Shown here one piece after another: positions 14,811 to 22,906 of a stretch of DNA of 33,243 nt. Each line of letters begins with the position of its first letter. Within the stretch, counting starts at the first letter, position 1. Source of the DNA: JAABRU01 sp050180235 (GTDB lineage Bacteria > Desulfobacterota > Desulfobacteria > Desulfobacterales > Desulfococcaceae). The position numbers and the translations under genes are program-made. The notes under the pieces are model-generated. The model did not search any database, had not been told where the DNA came from, and worked only from the letters and a program-made list of their open reading frames with translations. The DNA lies in contig JBFXEJ010000067.1 of the NCBI GenBank assembly GCA_050180235.1, positions 1-33,243 on the forward strand, in the 5' to 3' direction.

Positions 14811-17800
14811 GTGGCGCGATTATCAGACCCTGAAAGCCTGATGCGGAAACTCAATCATCTGGGCGAACAGATCGATGCATTTTATGAAACAGCGGATCTG
14901 GCAAAGCAGATCAAAGATCGGCTGCTTGCATCCCGTGAGACAGCCCATCACTATGAAAAGCAGTTTGAAATCCGCAGTGCTGAAATGGAAAACCTGAAAA
15001 GCGGATATGAAAAAAATCTGCTGAATCTGCAGGAAATTATCCGCAGTTCTGAAGATAAGCTCAGCCATATGCTCATAGCTTTGGGATATGAAAAAAGCGA
15101 AATCAGCGGGATTGTCAATGAACTTGCCGCAGAGCGGAATGCACTTCGGGATCAGTGCAGGGAAACAGAATCTTTACTTCCGGCATTGGAAAAGGAAATC
15201 ACAGGCCGGATGGCCTGGCTGTGGAAAGAACAGGAGTCGGTTCTTGAAGAAAACCGTTATCTTATCCTTCGGGGTTTGGATGAAAACCGGTTGATTGCAA
15301 AGAAAGAATCTGAAATGCTCACGCTTTTCTCCTTACAGATGCAGGAGGAAACAGAATATCTGAGCGAACAGGCAGTGCAATGGCAGGAGAAAGCGGAAAA
15401 GCGTCTGCACAAAGAACTCCATGCCTTTGATGCCCTGAAAGTTCTGTATGAAAAAGCCCTGGGGGAAATCACGGATACTGGCCGGAAATATGAAGCAGAA
15501 CGGGCAGGACTGCTGGATGCCTTTCGCCGGGAAAAGCAGTCTTTGCAGGCAGTTGCGGAAAAACTCATATGCGAAAGGCGGATATTCCGGGAGGAACTGC
15601 TGATTCTGGAAAAGGAAAAGGCAGGAATTCTGAAGGAAATCACCGGACAGATGGCCTGGCTTTCAGAACAGTCCGCAGGTTTTTTCCGGGATGCCCAATA
15701 CCGGCTCGCACAGCATCTGGATGAAAACAGAAATCTGCTTCTGCCGGAAAGGGAGAGTCTGTCACAGTTTGCACAGGAGGTGCAGGAAGAAATTTTTTTG
15801 CAGCAGGCTGAACTGGAATCATATAAAAAAAGGACAAAAATCCGGATCAGCCGCCGGATCAGGGACTTTGATCAGGTTCAGTCCGAATATGAAAAACTGT
15901 TTCAGCGTCTGGGAGAATTTGGTGCATACTGTGAGACTGAACTGCTGCGGATGCTCACAGACTGGGGTTTTGAAAAACAGGAATTGCGGAAAACTGCACA
16001 GCAGCTGGCAGGGAAATATGAGGAGGCAGTACAGCGGCAGCAGCAGATCCAAAGGGGAAATCAGCAGATTCTGCAGTCAGTTACCGGACAGATAAGTTAT
16101 CTTGAACAGTCTGTGCAGGAAAGTCTGGCGCATATCCGGCTCCAGGCCGCGCAGTCCCTGGATGAAAACCGGATTCACATTCAGAATGCCTGGGAGGAAC
16201 TGTCAAATTTTTCCAATGAAATCAGAGAGGAAATCTACCATCTGGAAAATGGACTGGAAAAATTCACAAACTGCAGGGCATTTGAACTTTTCCGCATGGC
16301 CCATGCCCTGAAAATGCAGACAGCGCATTTCCGCGAATCAGCTTTTGAAAAAATCCGGCAGCAAATTGCCCTTGAAACTGCTCAGTTGCAGGAACGTTCG
16401 GCACAGGAATTCCAAAATCTGCACAGTGCATTTGAACAGGAAAAGGCCGGGCTTGAGCATCTGATCGACCAGAGGATCAATCATGACCTGTCTGAACTGG
16501 CAGGCACAAAAGAAGAAATCCGTCATCATGCCGAATCGTTCCGGCAGATATGGGATCAATGGGCCGGGTTTTGCAGGGAAGCAGATACAGAAATTGCCGG
16601 TCTGCGGGAGTTGAGACTTTGTTCGGACAGGGAGTTAATGGAAATCCGCTCTGATTCTGCATATGAAAAAATGCAAATCCGGGAGCAGAGCCGTCAACTG
16701 GAGCAGAAATACGCGGAAATCTGTCATCAGCAGAACAAATCTGAAGACATTCTCCGCGAATATCTGAGGGAAATCACAGAGCGGATAAGTTACAATTCCC
16801 TGGAACTGGAAAAAAAGTTTCAGGAAAATGACTGCCGGATCGCGCAGCAGATGGATGAGCACCGGCAGAGGATTGAGCAGGAAAAGTCAGAATTTGCCTT
16901 TTTTTCGGATCAGATACAGGAAGAAATTATGCATCTGGCCGGTGATCTCGAAAGATTCAGAAATGAAACTCTTGCGCACCTGAATCACAGATACCGGGAT
17001 TTGAGGCGCAAACATGAAAAATTCCTGCAATCCCTCAGAGAAGAATTCTGCAGCATGTTTTCCGAACAAAGTCAGCATTTGCACAGTGCAGCAGAAGCGG
17101 ACAGGAAAGAGACGGCTCTGTCTCTGAACCGGGAAAAAGCCAGGCTGGACGAAATGCTGCCGGTTCTGAATTCATATAAAGAACAGTTTAACACCTATAC
17201 TGCCCGTCTGAAAGAAATTTGTGAAAAATCGGAAGAAATTGAGAAAAAAAGTGATAGCACCATCCGGCGGATGACGGAGACGGGAGACCGGGCAGAAGAT
17301 CAACTGCAAAAGATCATTACAGAATTTCTGGAAAAACAGGGGCAGTTGCATCAGGCTTTGGAAAACATTGACCGTGAACAGAGCGAACTACGCACACATT
17401 ATCAGAATTTCAGTCAGGAAGCCGTGCTGACCGGCAGGAATATGACAGAGCAGTTGCTGGCTTTCCGGGAAAATTCCGAAACCCTGCTGCAGGAAATTCA
17501 CAGCCGTTTTGCACAGGAAAGGGAGGAATGCAAAACATCTGTCCGGGAAAATCTTGCAAAGGAAATGGACGGGCATCTGAATGAAAAAATGACCGGATTT
17601 GAACAAAGGATTTTTTCAGAAACGGATCAAAAAATTTCGGCTCTGTCTGAACAGCAGTTGCAGTTGCGCCAATACATTGCAAAAGAAATGGAAAAATGTT
17701 TTTCGCAGATCGGAAAACAGGAATCTGCCGGACAGGAAAAAGAGAAATTGAAAGCAGAACTGTCCATGCCGGAATCCGAAAAAACCGTCATCCGGCAGCA

Positions 17801-18356
17801 GCACAACGCTGTGTCAGAAGAGCTGAAACGCATGGACAGGGAAATGCGGCATGCTGCCTCAATCATCCGGCAATATACAGAAAAAGAAGTGAAACGCGTT
17901 TCCGGAGAACTGGATATTGCCAGAAAGGAAATCGGGGATACAAAAAAGCATCTGGGGGCATTCTCTGAGCAGATCAAAGAAAAACTGAAACAGGACAGCG
18001 AAAAACAGATTGCACAGCAGGCTGATTTCCGTAAAAAAATTATCGCAGCCCTGATTGCCAGGCTGGGGGAAGATTTTCGGAAACTGCAGGATCAGGATGA
18101 AATCAATCTGCGGGAATGCAAAGAGGAAATCCGCCGGTCAGACAAATATTTGCTTGAAAATCTGGAAAATCTGGAAGCAGGAATGGCAGAAAATCTGGAT
18201 CGGATAAAAACAGAACAGGAAAAGATTGTGCCCTTTGTCCGGAAAAATATCAGCGTTCTGGCAGAAAGACAGAAAGGTCAGGGAGAAATTCTCAAAGAAC
18301 TTGGGGAAAGAATCAAAACCATTGAGGAGTATCTGAAAAGCCGGACGCGCAAATGA
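14811..18356 (+). CDS. Giant coiled-coil protein with heptad-phased internal repeats
   Basis: This 1181-residue cytosolic protein is almost wholly Glu/Lys/Gln-rich helix, with no ATPase head, signal peptide or membrane segment. At least four internal repeats share a pattern: E-I-T-G-q-m-a-W-L, then about 20 residues on L-D-E-N-R, then an F...(V/I)QEEI.hL stretch. They begin at residues 129, 276, 423 and 654. The spacings of 147, 147 and 231 are all multiples of seven, so the repeats keep the coiled-coil register. The GTG start follows AAGGAG and lies one base after the stop of the pseudo-RecQ gene, so the two form an operon. It lacks the Walker motifs of SMC/RecN proteins. A rod or scaffold role is inferred from composition only. 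Confidence 0.8.
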   Translation: MARLSDPESLMRKLNHLGEQIDAFYETADLAKQIKDRLLASRETAHHYEKQFEIRSAEMENLKSGYEKNLLNLQEIIRSSEDKLSHMLIALGYEKSEISGIVNELAAERNALRDQCRETESLLPALEKEITGRMAWLWKEQESVLEENRYLILRGLDENRLIAKKESEMLTLFSLQMQEETEYLSEQAVQWQEKAEKRLHKELHAFDALKVLYEKALGEITDTGRKYEAERAGLLDAFRREKQSLQAVAEKLICERRIFREELLILEKEKAGILKEITGQMAWLSEQSAGFFRDAQYRLAQHLDENRNLLLPERESLSQFAQEVQEEIFLQQAELESYKKRTKIRISRRIRDFDQVQSEYEKLFQRLGEFGAYCETELLRMLTDWGFEKQELRKTAQQLAGKYEEAVQRQQQIQRGNQQILQSVTGQISYLEQSVQESLAHIRLQAAQSLDENRIHIQNAWEELSNFSNEIREEIYHLENGLEKFTNCRAFELFRMAHALKMQTAHFRESAFEKIRQQIALETAQLQERSAQEFQNLHSAFEQEKAGLEHLIDQRINHDLSELAGTKEEIRHHAESFRQIWDQWAGFCREADTEIAGLRELRLCSDRELMEIRSDSAYEKMQIREQSRQLEQKYAEICHQQNKSEDILREYLREITERISYNSLELEKKFQENDCRIAQQMDEHRQRIEQEKSEFAFFSDQIQEEIMHLAGDLERFRNETLAHLNHRYRDLRRKHEKFLQSLREEFCSMFSEQSQHLHSAAEADRKETALSLNREKARLDEMLPVLNSYKEQFNTYTARLKEICEKSEEIEKKSDSTIRRMTETGDRAEDQLQKIITEFLEKQGQLHQALENIDREQSELRTHYQNFSQEAVLTGRNMTEQLLAFRENSETLLQEIHSRFAQEREECKTSVRENLAKEMDGHLNEKMTGFEQRIFSETDQKISALSEQQLQLRQYIAKEMEKCFSQIGKQESAGQEKEKLKAELSMPESEKTVIRQQHNAVSEELKRMDREMRHAASIIRQYTEKEVKRVSGELDIARKEIGDTKKHLGAFSEQIKEKLKQDSEKQIAQQADFRKKIIAALIARLGEDFRKLQDQDEINLRECKEEIRRSDKYLLENLENLEAGMAENLDRIKTEQEKIVPFVRKNISVLAERQKGQGEILKELGERIKTIEEYLKSRTRK

Positions 18357-18360
18357 GCGG

Positions 18361-18539
18361 TATAATACCAATTCTCCATTGAATTTATACATTTATTTCC
18401 CGCAGAGATCACAGAGGACTGCAAAGAGAACACAGAAAAAAAGAATTTTTCCTCTGTGTTCTCTGTGGTTTTTTTCTCTCTGTGCCCTCTGTGGGAAACC
18501 GAATCATAAGTATATGTTCAATGGCGAATTGGTATAATA
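18361..18539. repeat. Inverted-repeat element, TATACC(A/G)ATTC family, copy D
   Basis: The ends TATAATACCAATTC (18361 on) and GAATTGGTATAATA (to 18539) pair at 21 of 23 positions. The core is a long palindrome of CACAGAG-type units on the left and CTCTGTG-type units on the right. The right half is the reverse complement of the left half of copies C and E. It starts five bases after the coiled-coil gene's stop and may also terminate that transcript. Confidence 0.75.
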
Positions 18540-18654
18540 ACGGTTAGCCATTGACCTGATACAGTCTGCAGTCCCGCCCCGGACTGATCCGGATGAGTGC
18601 AGAAATTGAGCGGAGCGGTTTTTTGCACACGCAGGCTGAACCTCGAAAAAACTG

Positions 18655-18691
18655 ACAGTATTGTATAAAATCAATGGCGATTTGGTATAAT
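18655..18691. repeat. Truncated right end of the same repeat family
   Basis: ATTGTATAAAATCAATGGCG and TTTGGTATAAT match the right end of copy E (18790-18819). There is no partner left end, and it runs directly into the left end of copy E. The stretch 18540-18654 before it shows nothing recognisable. Confidence 0.6.
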
Positions 18692-18819
18692 ACCGATTCT
18701 CCATTGAAAGTATACTTATCATTCGGTTTCCCACAGAGAACACAGAGATAAAAAACCACAGAGAACACAGAGGAAACAACTCACTTTATTGTATAAATTC
18801 AATGGCAATTTGGTATAAT
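18686..18819. repeat. Inverted-repeat element, TATACC(A/G)ATTC family, copy E
   Basis: The left end TATAATACCGATTCTCC (18686 on) and right end CAATTTGGTATAAT (to 18819) are inverted. The core has two CCACAGAGAACACAGAG units and CTCACTTTATTGTATAA, as in copy C. The sequence is close to copy C along its whole length, pointing to recent movement or gene conversion. Confidence 0.75.
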
Positions 18820-18842
18820 GCCTGTCCAATGCCGTTTTTTAA

Positions 18843-18883
18843 AAAAAATTAAGGAGTGCCAGACTGAAAGTTTGGCACTCCTT
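18843..18883 (-). terminator. Probable intrinsic terminator of the S8 protease gene
   Basis: Arms 18851-18864 and 18870-18883 form a 14-bp stem (AAGGAGTGCCA / TGGCACTCCTT) with one G-U pair and a 5-base loop. On the minus strand the stem is followed by AATTTTTTTT, which is a good Rho-independent terminator. It lies about 80 bp past the protease stop. The same hairpin sequence also occurs upstream of lon (6667-6689). Confidence 0.65.
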
Positions 18884-18961
18884 TCTGAATTATTTCAGTG
18901 TCTCAGACTTTCAGCCACCATTAACGCAATGGCATTGAACCTCCCCCGGACATTGGCCGTT

Positions 18962-20953
18962 TCACGGAATCATTGTAAATGTGGAAACATCCATTTCCCA
19001 GTATATTCCGGCCGGATCATCGGGCATTGGCACATAATTTAGCGTAAATCTGTACCGTATTCCCTGATATTCAGCGCAGAGATTCAAATCCAGCGCAGCG
19101 CCGACCATTATGCAGCCCCCAGTTCCGCTCCCGGCCTGGGCAAAAGTGGGTATATCCATTTTCCAGTAAATTCCCGAAGGATCATCCGGAAAATACTCCA
19201 GAGTGAAAGTATAGGAAGTCCCCATGTAATCTGCGCAGATATTCAGATCAAAATTGTCCGGGACAGGTATGCAGGAATCGCTCAGAGAAGGGAGCATAAC
19301 CAGTCCGCTGCCGAATACATTGTCTTTTCCCGGCTGCCCTAAATCGAGCGCATTCTTTTCAAGATATGCCTTAATCTGAGCGGGAGTGTAATCCGGATAT
19401 GCCTGTTTTACCAGCGCGCAGACACCGGCCGTATGGGGCGCTGCTGCGGATGTGCCGGGAAATCCTTCTGTTTCATATGTCCGTGTGGATACTGCATCCG
19501 GAGCCACCAGATCCGGCTTGATGACATCATCCGCGTTCGGGCCCTGAGAACTGTAGGATTCAATGGTATAGGGATTGTCCCAGGGAACCGCTCCCACAGT
19601 AATAACATTGGGATTATCCGCAGGCGGAGCCATTTTCACCGTTCCATGCGGCAGATAATATTTGAAACTGGCAAAGCTGTCCGCACCGATATTGAGAGAA
19701 ACCACCTGATCAGGGGCATCATATTTTTCCACACGGGCATAATATTTCACGCCGGATCTGGGGTAAAAAAGACAGACCTCCATAGGGAAAAACGGCACTT
19801 CCGCCTGAATAAAGGTCGAGTTTGTTATATTTCTTCCATACTGATCCGTGATATAGAGATCATAATCATCTGTGGTATCCCCCTCGCCCCAGGCCAGAAC
19901 CACATATACAGGAATGCCATAATAGAAATAGTCCGGCATGACAATCTCATTTCCGTTTTCCGTGGCGGAAAAATTGAGAAATTTATCTCCGTCCGTGTCC
20001 TTAAATTCAGATTTCCACCGTTTTTTCCCGTCATTTCCCGCAGCCTGCACCCAGGTGATTCCTTTGGAAACAGACTCATCAATCGTCTCCTTCCACTGTT
20101 CCCGGATAGTGTCCAGTTCCTCCAACTGAAGGGAGGCATAATAGGATGAAAATGAGGAACCATAGGCAATCTCATAAATCAGTTCGGCAATGATACTGTA
20201 ATTGATGCCAATGGAACTGCTGATGACATTCACCCCCTGGGATTCCAGCCAGCCAACAGCATTGTGAAAATCCACATCCCAGTCCCCTGCATTGACCAGA
20301 AACATCTGTGCTTCAGGCGCAATATCATAAACAATCTCGGCACATGCTGTTCCGTGATCATATGACAGGAAATCTCTGGAAGCCCCCATTATCTTTGTTG
20401 TGACACTTTGCGGCAAATCAGTTCCCAGCAGCCCCGAATAACCGTAAAAACCCATGTCAATCACACCTGCCTTTACACCTTTTCCGCTCAGACCGCTGCT
20501 GTGCCATTCATCAGCTTTGATTACGCTCCTGCCTTCGGATATGACAGAACGGGATCGGGGACTTACAGGCTTTTTCAGCACCCTGATTTCCGGCCATCCG
20601 GCCAGGGTTTCAATCTCCTGTGCAGGTATCGTCACCTGCACTTTGTTGTAGGCATGAGTGCCGATGATGCCGCCCAGAGCTTCGACTTTCTTTCTGAAGT
20701 CGGCAAGCACAGTCTCCGGCAGTATTTTCAGATGATCCGCATTCAGCACAGCGACAATACTGATTTTTTCCGAAGAGCTTTTTCTGTTTCGGAGAAAGTG
20801 GGAATTCTGCCGGGATTCCAGAATTTCTTTACGGAGAAACGGGCCGATTTTTGGGGAAAGGCTGTCACTGTCTTCCGCCCGTGAACCGGACACCGGAGTG
20901 ATAATAAGAATGCAAATAAGGATAAACGGGAACATAAAGATAATACGATGCAT
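18962..20953 (-). CDS. Secreted subtilisin-like (S8) serine protease with twin C-terminal repeats
   Basis: This 663-residue precursor has a signal peptide of about 24 residues (hydrophobic FMFPFILICILIITP, then SGSRA). A propeptide-like segment follows (about 60-130, IVAVLNADHLKI...), then the S8 catalytic domain: D166 in GVIDMGFYG, H200 in DHGTACAE, oxyanion N307 in AAGNDG, and S502 in GTSAAAPHTAG. A domain of about 110 residues is inserted between Asn and Ser, as in related bacterial subtilases. The C-terminus holds two copies of a ~45-residue unit (FDLNICADYMG...GIYWKMDIPTF and LDLNLCAEYQG...GIYWEMDVSTF). The start follows AAGGAG on the minus strand. It is probably exported to the periplasm or medium; the substrate is unknown. 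Confidence 0.92.
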   Translation of the reverse strand: MHRIIFMFPFILICILIITPVSGSRAEDSDSLSPKIGPFLRKEILESRQNSHFLRNRKSSSEKISIVAVLNADHLKILPETVLADFRKKVEALGGIIGTHAYNKVQVTIPAQEIETLAGWPEIRVLKKPVSPRSRSVISEGRSVIKADEWHSSGLSGKGVKAGVIDMGFYGYSGLLGTDLPQSVTTKIMGASRDFLSYDHGTACAEIVYDIAPEAQMFLVNAGDWDVDFHNAVGWLESQGVNVISSSIGINYSIIAELIYEIAYGSSFSSYYASLQLEELDTIREQWKETIDESVSKGITWVQAAGNDGKKRWKSEFKDTDGDKFLNFSATENGNEIVMPDYFYYGIPVYVVLAWGEGDTTDDYDLYITDQYGRNITNSTFIQAEVPFFPMEVCLFYPRSGVKYYARVEKYDAPDQVVSLNIGADSFASFKYYLPHGTVKMAPPADNPNVITVGAVPWDNPYTIESYSSQGPNADDVIKPDLVAPDAVSTRTYETEGFPGTSAAAPHTAGVCALVKQAYPDYTPAQIKAYLEKNALDLGQPGKDNVFGSGLVMLPSLSDSCIPVPDNFDLNICADYMGTSYTFTLEYFPDDPSGIYWKMDIPTFAQAGSGTGGCIMVGAALDLNLCAEYQGIRYRFTLNYVPMPDDPAGIYWEMDVSTFTMIP

Positions 20954-21000
20954 GGATGTCTCCTTTTTTTCTGCGGTTTTTCAGAAGTAACATAATTTGG

Positions 21001-21029
21001 AATATATTCATATTCCCTTCACTTTTCAA
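21001..21029 (-). promoter_or_regulatory. Sigma-70-type promoter for the S8 protease gene
   Basis: On the minus strand TTGAAA (21029-21024) is followed after 17 bases by TATATT (21006-21001). The leader to the ATG at 20953 would be about 40 bases and contains AAGGAG. Confidence 0.55.
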
Positions 21030-21071
21030 CAGACAGAACGTTTTTTATCCCCAGTACCTTTTGAAAAACAA

Positions 21072-21100
21072 TTGACATCCGGCCGGCAATCACATATTGT
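21072..21100 (+). promoter_or_regulatory. Sigma-70-type promoter for the REC-PATAN-Roadblock gene
   Basis: TTGACA (21072-21077) is followed after 17 bases by TATTGT (21095-21100). The gene starts at 21193, giving a leader of about 85 bases. It is back to back with the protease promoter. Confidence 0.5.
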
Positions 21101-21192
21101 TTATATCCTTTGGTATGAAGGTTGGAAATATCGGAATATGTATTTCTGTGATCCGGAAGTCTTACTAATACTTTTATCCTGTTTTTTTCATA

Positions 21193-22359
21193 ATGGAAAC
21201 AAAAAACGATTCATCCCTGTCCATACTGACGGTCAGCAGTGAACCGCATCTGTGCGGTGCACTGACAGCTTATCCGGAATATGAATGCCGTGTGTTTCCT
21301 GCCGGAACCATACTGAAAGCACTGGATATGCTTTCACAGACCCCTTTTGACATACTGCTTGCAGATCTGGAAAACTGCAAAAAAGACATTGTGAAACTTT
21401 TTGTAATGGCAAAAAAAAAGGAACCCGGCATCCGTCTGGTGGCGGCAATGGATGCGGACACCGGGATACCGGCAGGAAAAATAAGTGAAAACAGCATGAT
21501 TTCCTTTATCAGAAAGCCGGTTACAGCAGAGGATTTCACGCAGAAAATCCGGCAGAGGATGGAGGAGCCTGGAAATCAGAGGCATCCCCTGAGTGTGTTT
21601 GATGTGGTTCTTCTCTATTCCCTGTGCCGGGAAAATCTGATGATGACAGTCACACGGCAAAGCAGAACCGAAAAGAATTCCGGAAATATTTATTTTGAAA
21701 ACGGCGGAATCAGCAGTGCAGTCTGCGGCAGTCTGTTCGGAGAGGACGCGTTTTATGAAATCATGCGGTGGACAGAGGTCAGGTTCAGTGAGCGCAGGGG
21801 GGAAACGGCAAAATTCAGGAATATTACCCGGACAGGGGAGGATCTTTTTCTGGAAGTGATCCGACATTCGGATCGGGAAATGCGCATGATGGCAACCCAG
21901 GAATTCCGGGTGGATGAAGTGAATCCTGATCTGCCCGTATCAGCGGCTCCGGAGAAAGAGACAGGGGAGAAGAGCAGCAGTGAAGAGGAACTGACAGCCC
22001 TGGCTTACCGGGTTGGCATTTCAAAAATCCTGAAAGAACTGAAGGAATGTGCGGACAGTGTGGAAAATGCGCTTGTAACAGACAGGGAAGGCGTAATACT
22101 GGCGGAACTTTGCCCGGAAAGCGCACAGTCCCTGCACCGTATTATCATGAATACACTCAATTTCTGTTATAAACAGTCCCAGTGGCCGGAATCGGAAGGA
22201 TTTGGAGAAATGATCCTGTTCTGTCAGAAAGGCATCACCATGCTATTTCCTGTTTCAGACAGGGGGATTATGGGCATTGCGGCCCGGCATCACAACTTCG
22301 GTCTGATCCGGCAGAACTGTGAAAATGCCGCTGTCCAAATTGAAAAAATCCTCAGATAA
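21193..22359 (+). CDS. Receiver-like / PATAN (DUF4388) / Roadblock-LC7 signalling protein
   Basis: This 388-residue cytosolic protein has three modules. Residues 9-118 resemble a response-regulator receiver with the phosphoacceptor-like D58 (ILLADLEN) and K108 (FIRKP), but the usual acidic pair is replaced by SSE, so phosphorylation is doubtful. Residues about 122-215 look like a PATAN/DUF4388 domain (SVFDVVLLYSL...GNIYFENGGISSAV). Residues about 275-388 look like a Roadblock/LC7 domain (NALVTDREGVILAE...), the fold of MglB-type GTPase regulators. A Ser/Glu-rich linker lies at about 250-270. It heads a likely operon with a single-domain Roadblock protein and a membrane protein. No Ras-like GTPase is nearby. 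Domain calls are from recall. Confidence 0.7.
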   Translation: METKNDSSLSILTVSSEPHLCGALTAYPEYECRVFPAGTILKALDMLSQTPFDILLADLENCKKDIVKLFVMAKKKEPGIRLVAAMDADTGIPAGKISENSMISFIRKPVTAEDFTQKIRQRMEEPGNQRHPLSVFDVVLLYSLCRENLMMTVTRQSRTEKNSGNIYFENGGISSAVCGSLFGEDAFYEIMRWTEVRFSERRGETAKFRNITRTGEDLFLEVIRHSDREMRMMATQEFRVDEVNPDLPVSAAPEKETGEKSSSEEELTALAYRVGISKILKELKECADSVENALVTDREGVILAELCPESAQSLHRIIMNTLNFCYKQSQWPESEGFGEMILFCQKGITMLFPVSDRGIMGIAARHHNFGLIRQNCENAAVQIEKILR

Positions 22360-22492
22360 TATAAAATCTGAGAAATAACAAGACAGTAATCTTCCTGGAA
22401 CTTTGCGCCTTTGCGGCAGATTGAAACCATGCGGAAACACAAAAATTCTTTTGCTGAAATCTTTTTCAGATTTCATACCGGGGAAACTTACA

Positions 22493-22867
22493 GTGTCAGA
22501 ATGTGAATGCATCCGGGATGTTCTGGAACATCTTGCAGCGGATATAAACGGAACAGAGGAAATTTCTGTGCTGAGGGAAGACGGAACCGTTATCTGCTGT
22601 TTTCCGGAAAAAAGTGAAAATGCTGTAATTTTTACTGTGGATCTCCTGACCGGGATCGGGGAAGATATATCCTGTAAGGACATGGGGGATATGACCGGTC
22701 TTATTCTCAAAGGAAAAGATCATTTTGCGGCCTGTTACCGGATACCGGATATGGATACTGTTCTGGGTCTGTACGGAAAATCCGCTGTGAATTTCGGACT
22801 GCTGAATTCCGCTTCCCGGAGCGCGTGCAGCAGAATCAGGGAAATTCTCTATGTGCCGGAAGAATAG
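22493..22867 (+). CDS. Small Roadblock/LC7-like protein
   Basis: About 125 residues from a GTG at 22493 preceded by GGGGAAA. An earlier in-frame TTG (22403) would add 30 residues that look non-domain. The pattern (IRDVLEHLAADINGTEEISV, REDGTVICCF, then VNFGLLNSASRSACSRIREIL) fits a Roadblock/LC7 fold, which typically dimerises and regulates small GTPases or scaffolds signalling. It lies between the three-module Roadblock protein and the membrane protein on the same strand. The two Roadblock domains could form a heterodimer. The assignment is moderate because the family is divergent. Confidence 0.55.
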   Translation: MSECECIRDVLEHLAADINGTEEISVLREDGTVICCFPEKSENAVIFTVDLLTGIGEDISCKDMGDMTGLILKGKDHFAACYRIPDMDTVLGLYGKSAVNFGLLNSASRSACSRIREILYVPEE

Positions 22868-22906
22868 CCGCATGGCATCCACTGCACAGCAGGGGAAAGG
22901 CGGAAC

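Noticed and set aside
14811..18356. Coiled-coil protein considered as an SMC or RecN ATPase
   Set aside because: No Walker A, Walker B or ABC signature is present at either end; only the rod-like composition is shared.
19433..20149. 238-codon open frame on the plus strand inside the S8 protease gene
   Set aside because: It is antisense to a catalytic domain with all S8 residues in place; the Ile/Arg-rich translation looks like a shadow frame.
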